The notes beneath the pieces are model-generated. The model did no database searches, had not been told where the DNA came from, and saw only the letters and a program-made list of their open reading frames with translations. This document shows positions 56,210 through 64,000 of a stretch of 64,000 nt of DNA, in pieces (the first letter of the stretch is position 1; every line of letters begins with the position of its first letter). Source of the stretch: Cryptomeria japonica (Eukaryota > Streptophyta > Pinopsida > Cupressales > Cupressaceae); the NCBI RefSeq assembly GCF_030272615.1, contig NC_081411.1:215806654-215870653 (forward strand). Direction: 5' to 3'. A program made the position numbers and the translations under genes.

Positions 56210-58258
56210 CTAGAAAGGTTTGGATGGAGGAACAACAATTTTGGATGCCAATTTTAATTTTTCTTTAGACTGTTGTGCTTCAAGAAGCTGCTTAGGGATC
56301 CACATGGTTTTTGTTTTTTCATGCTTTTGTAGTTCCTCAGAGTGCATTGCTTGTACAAGTGCCTTAGGAACCGACATAAATTTTGAATTTTCTTCTTTCT
56401 TTGTCGGCCTTTGTGGCGTTTTGTTTTTTTCTTTTTCTTTTTGGATCATATTTTTCTTTGTTTTGACATGTCGATTAGATGAGACATGTTGATCCTTGAA
56501 TACATGTGGATTACTTGACTTATGACTTTTATGCTTGGCATCCAAATTGCTTGGAGGGAGATGTGTGGGTAGATAGGAATGATATGGAGGTATTTTAGAT
56601 GGATGGAAGGTACTTGAAGATGTGTGCCTTTGTTGATCCCGCATAAGGGATCGAGAGATATAGGGACCTAGAATGGATGGAAGGGGTGAGGGAGAAAGTG
56701 TATATTTGGATTTAACTGGAGAAATGTAGGATTTATGAGAGATACTAACATCTTGAGAGTGATAAATGTAGCCAATATAATTAAGATTTTGTTTTATAGT
56801 AGGGGGTTCTAATATACCTTGTTCATGAATGTCTAACCCTTTTCTTTGATAATGCATGCTTTGAAAGATATTTTTAACAAAGGGTTTCTTCTTACTTTTG
56901 ATGCTAGAGGAAAGTCCATTTTGAGGTGGAGGTGGCTTGCAAGGTATGATAGGATCATGAAGTGAACATGTAGGATTATGACAAGGAGATGAAGGGATAC
57001 TTTTATCTTGACATGGAAGAGGACCATTAGATAGAGTAGGAAGGGTGTTTGACTCTTCATTTTGAATAGGATCGTTTGAAAAGGTGGAAGAGGCATCATG
57101 ATCTTTCTTAGGAAGTGGATTAGGAATGGGATTTGGAAGGATTCTTTTCTCTTGAGATAGAAGTGAGTCATCTCAGAAGAAATGAAAAGGTATAAGGGGA
57201 TCATCATGGGAATCTAGTGAAATAGGATCTTTTTCAATCGTTAGATGGGATTGGAGAGTTTTGGTGTCTTGATCTTGATTTATGATAGGACTTGTTTCTT
57301 CATTTTTCAGATTATCCTCTTGACATGGAGCCACTTCTAAGGAAGGGGTAGGATTGTGCATAGGCATAGGGGATTCTTGGAAGGTCTCCATATTTTGGGA
57401 TGATGGGGAAGCATTTTGAGTGGGACTCTTTGGAGTGGGTACGTTTGGAATTGGAGTGCATGATGGCATATGATCTGGGATTTTTAAATCTTTAGAGGAA
57501 CTTGTATCAAGATTGGGATTAACTTGGATTTCCATAGGAGATAGCCCTTGAAGGTAAACATGAGAAGTTTCATTTTTTGAAGGAGATGGTATGGATTGTT
57601 GCTGAGAAGTTTTAGGAGATGAAGACATCATGGAAGGGATGGAGGCCACATATGGAGCCTTGCTAGACATAGGTTCATGATTCTGATCATGCTTAGAAGT
57701 AGTTCCTTCTTTTTCTTTAGGTGAGTCATTAGGATCTTCAATTTCATTGACATCATTATCAATGAGATCTTGAATCTTATGTTTTAATTACATACACATT
57801 GAAGTCTTATGTTTGTTATGCCTATGATATACATAGTAATTACTTAAAACTTCACATCCCCATGTGGTCTTTTTAGACAATATGATAAGATCGTTCTTAA
57901 GAAGCTCTTCCAAAGCTGACTCAATAGATTGCCCCAAAGGTGTAAACTGTCTATCTAGGGGATATTTGGAGGAAATGTCTTTATGTCTTGGTGAAGGTGT
58001 CTTGTGAGCTTGTTTGAGATTTGGATTTGGATTGTCAATTATTTGATGTTCCATCTCATGTAATTGTTTTAGCATTTCTTGAAGTCTAGTGTTCTTGATA
58101 TCATGAATTTTTATCTCAAGAGGTGTCATTGAATCTTTTCGTTGAGCTTGAATGTCATATATTTCTCTTCTGAGATCTTGAATTTGTTGAGCTAAGGCAA
58201 CCATGGGCTTCTTACTTTTGTCAGAATTTTTAGAAGAGCTTCTGGTTTGAATAGGCAT
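56210..58258 (-). pseudogene. gag-like gene of element A, two in-frame stops
   Basis: One frame runs from ATG 58258 to the stop at 56210-56212, about 680 codons, broken only by TAA at 57788-57790 and TGA at 57173-57175. The N-terminus (MPIQTRSSSKNSDKSKKP) is basic and followed by a predicted coiled coil (about residues 20-80). Then FTPLGQSIESALEELLKNDL and YYVYHRHNKHKTSMCM, followed after the first stop by LKHKIQDLIDND. This is the order seen in gypsy Gag proteins just before protease (F.PL...L..L...L, Y.HY...GH.T..C..LKH.IQDLI). Here the first knuckle cysteine is Tyr and the capsid domain is missing. The remaining 450 codons are Ser/Pro/Lys-rich with no known domain. Confidence 0.75.
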
Positions 58259-60164
58259 TTACAAGCGACGGGACCGAGAGCTAGATGTGTTGCAGAAGTC
58301 AAGATCAAATTGTAGCTAGTTGTTCGTTTAACGTAGTGATTTGAGAGAAGTAACTAAGATCTAGTCTGGTTTCAGGAATGATCTATCATGTGTAAGATGC
58401 TATCTAAGTTAACTTAGGTTTGATAAGATGTTGTTTGAACTAGCTGAGAGATGATCGACAAAATCATGCAACACAATGATAGGGGTACACTATCAAGATT
58501 GTTTATGCTCAGGAGGATGATAACCAGTTTTAAGTTCGTTGTAGACTGATCTGGGCTAGTTTGACTGTTTTGACTAAAAAGAACAAGAATTTGTACAACA
58601 GAGTTTATCATTGAGTTGTTGATTTGTTTTCTCCAGTTTCAGTATTTCAGTTTTAGTTTCAGGGGTGAAAACACATAAAACATGCAAGATGTATAATAAT
58701 TCAATCACATCACGCTAACCCTACAGAAGTTGGCTTAGAGAAGAAAATCTTTGCTTGCTGACTTAGGTACACACCCTATATCTAATTAGAATATGGTTGC
58801 TTATTCTCACACAATGGATTCTCAACACCGTATTAGCCGACTCCAAACGCTAATGGGGGCACGATATGGCAAGTGTCTTGGGAGAGTTACTATCTCTCTT
58901 GCACAAAGATTATCCCCCTTTTGGAGGTGAACCGGGTAGCTTCTATCTTATAGTTCTTAGTTAGGAATTATGTTTGAAATTACCCCTTGAAGTCATGCAA
59001 GCATGATTGAGGCCTATAGCCCGACAAGGTACCGAAACAAGCTGTAGTCATGTAAACGTGAATGAGATCGCGAGGCCCTACAAAATGCTCGATATGAGAG
59101 ATCTTCAAAGAGAAAACTTAAATAATCCTATCCTCTGAGACTTTAACCACCAGAGGCCTAATTATTATAGTGAGTTGGAATGATCAGGTCCAGTTGTACT
59201 CACTTGGTTCGTTCTCATAGGGTGATTGATTTTTCCCACTTCGACAGGCACGCTAAAGGTACACAAATCTCAAAACTTAGAAAAAAGCTTTGAGGGTCTA
59301 GATTTCTGATTGTCTGTAAAAGACAAGAGCATACTCTCCTACCTCTCATATTTTTTTGAAAACACAAAAGATAGATTTGTTCTTTAACCAGATAGAAATT
59401 TAAGTGCCTAAGAATTAATTTAAAGAATACACAATGTTTTGTCGATTCTCTTTAGGCAACCTGCAAAACCAACGCATCAGTAGTCATGTTGTTTTTATTC
59501 TTTGACAGACGTATGTTTGATTGATAAATTCTTTGTCAAGCGGGCTTGTAAACATTAAAAGTCCAAAATTAGTTGCCAAAATAACATAAAAAAAATCATC
59601 AAAAGAAAATTCTAGCATGCAAACTGTAAATTAAACTAATCTAACAAGAATTCCCATTTTTTATGACTATCCTAGTTATGACAGTTTTGATAGTACTTCA
59701 CTCTTTCATTTATAACTTTTCAACCAGAGCTAAGTAGGAAAATCTCTTTGGTGAAAATATGGAAAACGTGGTTTTACAAAACATATTAAAATTTTGTTTA
59801 GATCCAACGCTTCAATAAAAATTTATGCCCTTCGAACAGTGACCATTTTTTATTGTCACTGAAGAATAAGTAAAATGATAGTACTGCACTCTGTCATTCC
59901 TAACTTTCAAACCATAAATTATTAGGAAAATCTCTTTGGTGAAACTGTAGAAAAATTGGTTTTCAACAACATATAAAAAATTGGTTTAGATCCAATGGTT
60001 CAATAAAATGTTATGCCCTCCAAAAAGAGACCATTTTTGATTGTCACAGAAGAACAAGCAAAAAGAAAGATTTTTATTTGCAAATTTAACACATGTTTAT
60101 TAGTTATAAAAACCAAACTTTAAATTTATTCAAGAAACATTAGAAATCTTGTAGTTGTGGATTA
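58259..60164 (-). other. Element A leader between primer site and gag
   Basis: About 1.9 kb with no coding sequence. It includes a direct tandem duplication (59690-60066). The long leader before gag would contain the packaging signal if the element were mobilised by a partner. Confidence 0.7.
59690..60066 (+). repeat. Tandem duplication in element A leader, about 189-bp unit
   Basis: Copy 1 at 59690-59878 and copy 2 at 59879 to about 60066. Shared blocks include TAGGAAAATCTCTTTGGTGAAA, GTTTAGATCCAA and GACCATTTTT. Substitutions are common, so it is older than the LTR divergence or has been inherited with the family. Confidence 0.88.
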
Positions 60165-60182
60165 GCCCCACGGTGGGCGCCA
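60165..60182 (-). promoter_or_regulatory. Element A primer-binding site
   Basis: TGGCGCCCACCGTGGGGC on the - strand, five bases inside the upstream LTR. TGGCGCC starts are usual for gypsy-type elements that prime on tRNAs ending GGCGCCA. The exact tRNA was not identified. Confidence 0.85.
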
Positions 60183-60187
60183 AAAAA

Positions 60188-61327
60188 TGTGCGTGTGAAA
60201 AGTGGACTTGTATCTGTATCTGGAATACACAACACTTCAATTAAGTCATTAGATGCATGGTTAGTAAATCAATAATCAATGAATAATAAACCATTACAAA
60301 GTGACCCATTGCCTTCTATTAGATGCGAGTTTAGATTGCTCTCAGATTGCTAAGCTATCCAGTGACTAGACAACACCTAAACGAAAGATTTTTAAATGTA
60401 TATGAGCTAAATGGATGCAAGATTTAAGCTAGATATGCAAGATTAATCTAACATGATTTAAGCAATATATGAATATTTAAGCTAAATGATTTAAGCAATA
60501 TGAAATAACTAATATGCAAATCTCAATGCAAATTCTTAATGAACCTAGAGCAAAAACAACATAATAACAATACATTTTCCAAGATTTTTTGAATGAGAGA
60601 TGAGAGCCTGAATTTATAGAAAATTAAGAAAGAAATCAAAGGCTGAGATCAAATGATGATGAGCGGTCAAGATTTTCCAAGAGGAAGCACAATCCAGGTG
60701 AATTGATGTGATTGGATGCTTTTCTCAGTTTTAAAGGAAATTGAACCAAAATTAAGATAAAATCAGAAAAAATTGATTTATTCTCTATTTCATTCAATTT
60801 TAATATTTAATTGTTTTAATTACTTTCTTTGAGATTATTTATCAATTTTTAATTTGTTTTTCAAGATTATCTTCAATTGATTTTTTTTCTCAAAATTTTA
60901 ATTCTTTTTTGGTCAATTAATTCCTTTTTTGATTTGTTTCCTTTTTTCAAGATTTGTGCTCATAATTTCCAATTCCTGTTTCTTTATTTGTTTCCTTTTT
61001 TGAAGATTTATGACAATTTTTATTTATTTTTCAAATTAATTCCTTTTTTTTGATGATTTAATGGCAAATTGATTTATTTAATTAAATATGCAAAAGATAT
61101 TTAATTAAAATAAATAAGATAATTGTTTAAAATGATTTACTTGGAATGATTAATTAATTAAATAAATATTTAATGAATATTAAGTGATTGATTTGCCATG
61201 TGACATTTGATGATTAAAGAATTAATTAATGTGCTCAAGATTTATTTAATTGCCTTTGATTAGGACCTTGGTGACGTTGTCAAGATTAGGGGCCCATGGT
61301 TTAGATTACCATTTTTAGGGTATTACA
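60188..61327 (-). repeat. Element A, upstream (5') LTR
   Basis: Direct repeat of 51508-52645. On the - strand it would hold the element promoter. It ends five bases before the primer-binding site. Confidence 0.94.
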
Positions 61328-61332
61328 AGGGT

Positions 61333-62420
61333 TAGGTTAATGGATATTCCTTTTATCCAAGAGATAAATGAATGTGCAAGGGTTAAATGGTTACCTTAGT
61401 CAAAGAAATAAATGCTTTGAAGAGACCCATGAGTCAAAAGGATGGTTAAGTTAGAGGAAAGTCTCTAACCAAAGGTAAAAGGTGAGTTAACCATAAATGG
61501 TTATGTAAGAGCCTTTAATAGTTTGGAAGACTTTAGAGGTTAACCATTTGAAGGCGTAAAGCCTTTAATGGTTATTGAAGACTTTAGAGGTTTTTGAGAA
61601 GTGACTTCCTTTTATTTAGGAATGTGACAATGATTAGGATAGGATTAAGCTAATTTAGAAGAATCTAGAAGGGATTTAGGCATGCAAGTGGATTTTGTAG
61701 GAGAATGCAAGTGGGAGGAATTTTGGGATTTTCACTTAAAATAAAATCATTTATTTCAATTAAATGGTGTAATTTGCATTTGGATAGATATTTAAATAAA
61801 TATTAATTTATTTAAATGTGAATGTGAATTTTGGATTTTATTTAAATAAATCTTAATTTATTTACATGAGAAAAAGGAAGATAAAGCATTAAATGCTTGA
61901 AGACTTTGAGGGAAACCATTTAAAGGCTTAAGAAGACTCTAGAAGGAAGCCATTGAGTTTGAAGACTTTAAGGGAAACCATTAAAGGCTTGAGAAGACTC
62001 TAGAAGGAAGCCCTTAAAGGTTTTAAGTGGGTGAGGATAAATAGGATTTAAAATAAATAATTTATTTATTTAAAATAGTTGTGCAACTTGCATTTGTAGG
62101 AAAATGCAAGTGGGTGGAGGATAAAGGTGATTTAAATAAATATTAATTTATTTAAATGTGAGAGATGAGATTTTGGGGGATTTAAATAAATATAAATATT
62201 AATTTATTTAAATGTGAGAGACGATTTAATAGACAAATATGATTTATTTATTTAATTAATGGTCTGAATTTGGTTAAGTGAATTAAATCAAATAAATTGA
62301 ATAATTTATTTAATTAATAGGAGAAGAGGGTTAAGATGAATTAATTATTGATTGATGGTTAAATAATCAAATAAATACTAAATATTCATTTAATTAAGTG
62401 GACAGATTTATGTGACTACA
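61333..62420 (-). mobile_element. Right part of LTR of older element B
   Basis: On the - strand this begins TGTAGTCACATAAATC at 62420, parallel to TGTAATACCC in element A, and is preceded by a purine tract AAAGAGAGGCAAA (62433-62421), nearly that of element A. The body has AAATAAATATTAATTTATTTAAATG repeats at about 61790-61870 and 62130-62215, plus repeated GAAGACTTTAGAGG/GAAGACTCTAGAAGG words. The LTR is interrupted by element A at 51508-61327. Confidence 0.65.
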
Positions 62421-64000
62421 TTTGCCTCTCTTTGAGACAATGCGGTTTTATCGCGTCATTTCAAAGAAAGAAAAATATGTGTGCAGAAATATGCCCCATA
62501 AACATTAATTTAGTGGGTGGTATGCCCCCTCGAGAGATGGGTCGAATTTTTTTGAAAAATCGGGCGATCTCTCAAAAAAGTATGAGAAGTGGAGAGGAGG
62601 TAGAATATAAGAAATTAGCAATAATGGTGAAAGAATGGAAGAAAACAGAGTGAATACAGAGAAATGGAAAGCCAGTGAGTACCCGTAGGTTATGCAGGAG
62701 ATACGGTGCAAATGTGGTTTTGTGCTTTTGATTGATGCTATATAATTGATCAAAATTGGTTGGACAATCTGGTGCAATTGGTTAAATTGCCCCGGTCGAG
62801 TCAAAGCGTGACAGTTGATGTCAGTTGTTCGCTTGGACATGATAAAGTCTGAGTAAGTGAATCAAAGTGACCTATTGAGACTTAGACAATTGATGTAATT
62901 GTCTAATGAAGTCAAGGTATAGGAAGCATAATACTTGTTGAGACTTGAGATAATTGATGTAATTGTCCATTGTGATTGTGTTGGATTGATTGAGCAATTG
63001 ATAGTGTGTGTGTTGTAGGTTGGTTGTGATGAATCATAGCAGCCCCGTTGAGACTAGGTCATTATGATAAATGCCTGTTGTAGTCTAGGTTTGCCATAAT
63101 CGATTACCTGTTGAGACCCAAAGATACTTGATCAGAGTATCTGTTGATAGTCTAGGTGTGCATGAGTCGATGTACATGTGAAGATAGAGCAACTTGCTTG
63201 ACTTATAGGATGACCGAGGATGGGAAGCACAACCCCTCCTGTTAAAGATGGATGGTGATGCACGTGGCTTGATTGATTGAATGGGAAATGATGCAGGGTA
63301 TGTGATGTTGATTATCAAGATGGGGAGGGTGAGGGGGGGGGGTTTAATGTTAGATAGAAGAAATGGACGTACTATGACTAATTCCTATGGAAGAAGAGGA
63401 AAATAGAGTATCCATTGTCATTACTATGTATGCATGATATGCATCTATTATGAATGTATGGATGGATGGAATGCAACGGAATGCAATATATATAGATGAG
63501 ATGGAGTGACGATCCATAGTGCTTTTATTTTTCATCATTGAGCATGGTAGTATCAATCTTGGACGAGGCAATAGGAACCAAGTTTGGAGCATTGTACCTG
63601 CAAGCAAGCAACATAAATAAATAAAGAATATGGACCCTCCATAATGGTTCATGCTCATATGGTCGAGGTATACACTGTAGTAAGAAAGCCATAGTGATCC
63701 ATGACTGTATTTTGCATAAGATCATGTAGCTTAGTGAACTTCCCATGTAGTCACCATTAGTACATGTGCCATAACTTCATTGGAATAATTATCATAAGAT
63801 AAATAAACAAAATGATACTTAGGAACCATCCCGACCACTCTAATCACTTGTGGATATCTCGGAGTAGCATAGGAACTTGATATAAATGAATAAATAACTA
63901 ACAAACTGACCAAGTACTTGATAGCTTAAACATAATTTTCTTGTCAAAGAAAAATGTTATCTTGTCTTTGTTTTGGTGAGGGAAGATTTATCCTTGTTAA
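62421..64000 (-). mobile_element. Internal region of element B, runs off the window
   Basis: It starts with the polypurine-tract analogue and TATGCCCCCTCGAGAG (62520), which matches TATGCCCCCTCGGGAG in element A at 53260. Imperfect repeats of GACAATTGATGTAATTGTC type lie at about 62880-62970. No coding frame is recognised. The second LTR must lie beyond 64000 if the element is complete. Confidence 0.55.

Larger units (their letters stand above)
51508..61327 (-). mobile_element. Non-autonomous LTR retrotransposon (gag-like only), 9.8 kb (element A)
   Basis: Two direct LTRs of about 1.14 kb (51508-52645 and 60188-61327) bound an internal region of 7.5 kb. A 5-bp duplication AGGGT lies at 51503-51507 and 61328-61332. 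The - orientation is set by the primer site TGGCGCCCACCGTGGGGC at 60182-60165, next to the upstream LTR, and the purine tract AAAGAGGGGCAAA at 52658-52646, abutting the downstream LTR. LTRs begin TGTAATACCC and end in CACACA or CGCACA on that strand. The only coding trace is a broken gag-like frame (56210-58258). No protease, reverse transcriptase, RNase H or integrase motif is visible in the remaining 3.6 kb. By eye the LTRs differ by about 22 substitutions in the first 630 bp plus a few indels. Confidence 0.95.

Noticed and set aside
57788-58258. Stand-alone 156-aa host protein with a coiled coil
   Set aside because: It is the first part of one long gag-like frame lying inside a bounded LTR retrotransposon.

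Overview
The window looks like nuclear DNA of a seed plant with a large, repeat-rich genome, most likely a conifer or other gymnosperm. This is an inference: a small conserved gene is spread over 26 kb by introns of 13.2 and 7.0 kb, and almost everything else is decayed transposable elements. There are no operons, no CRISPR array and no recognisable tRNA or rRNA gene.

The one host gene I can support is on the + strand at 10229-36422. It encodes the plant mitochondrial cytochrome c oxidase subunit 5b (COX5B) in six exons: 10229-10409, 23625-23710, 23806-23856, 30858-30924, 32581-32660 and 36375-36422. All five introns have GT..AG borders, the reading frame closes exactly, and the product is 170 residues with the conserved zinc-binding core.

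Upstream (0.3-8.6 kb) there is a nearly complete, inactivated LINE (L1-like) on the - strand with a 13-base A tail and a perfect 14-bp target-site duplication. It is followed by a diverged tandem repeat interrupted by a complete 343-bp TRIM element (two LTRs, tRNA-Met-type primer site, polypurine tract, 5-bp target duplication). The COX5B introns carry several short inverted-repeat transposons. Two have perfect 8-bp target duplications (15086-16691 and 28743-29078) and one has a 7-of-8 duplication (18315-18719). The introns also hold a decayed hAT (DUF659) transposase, two LINE remnants, a ~45-bp-period minisatellite and a 343-bp tandem duplication.

Downstream (37-51 kb) lie pyrimidine-rich tracts, a GAGCGAACTTCA-type degenerate repeat, an LTR-like promoter segment, and a cluster of three decayed DUF4283/CCHC-type ORF1 genes at 45-48.7 kb. 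The right end is a nested pair of related LTR retrotransposons. A 9.8-kb element at 51508-61327 (- strand, 5-bp target duplication AGGGT, primer site and polypurine tract visible) carries only a broken gag-like gene and no recognisable pol. It sits inside what appears to be the LTR of an older relative that continues past the window's end.
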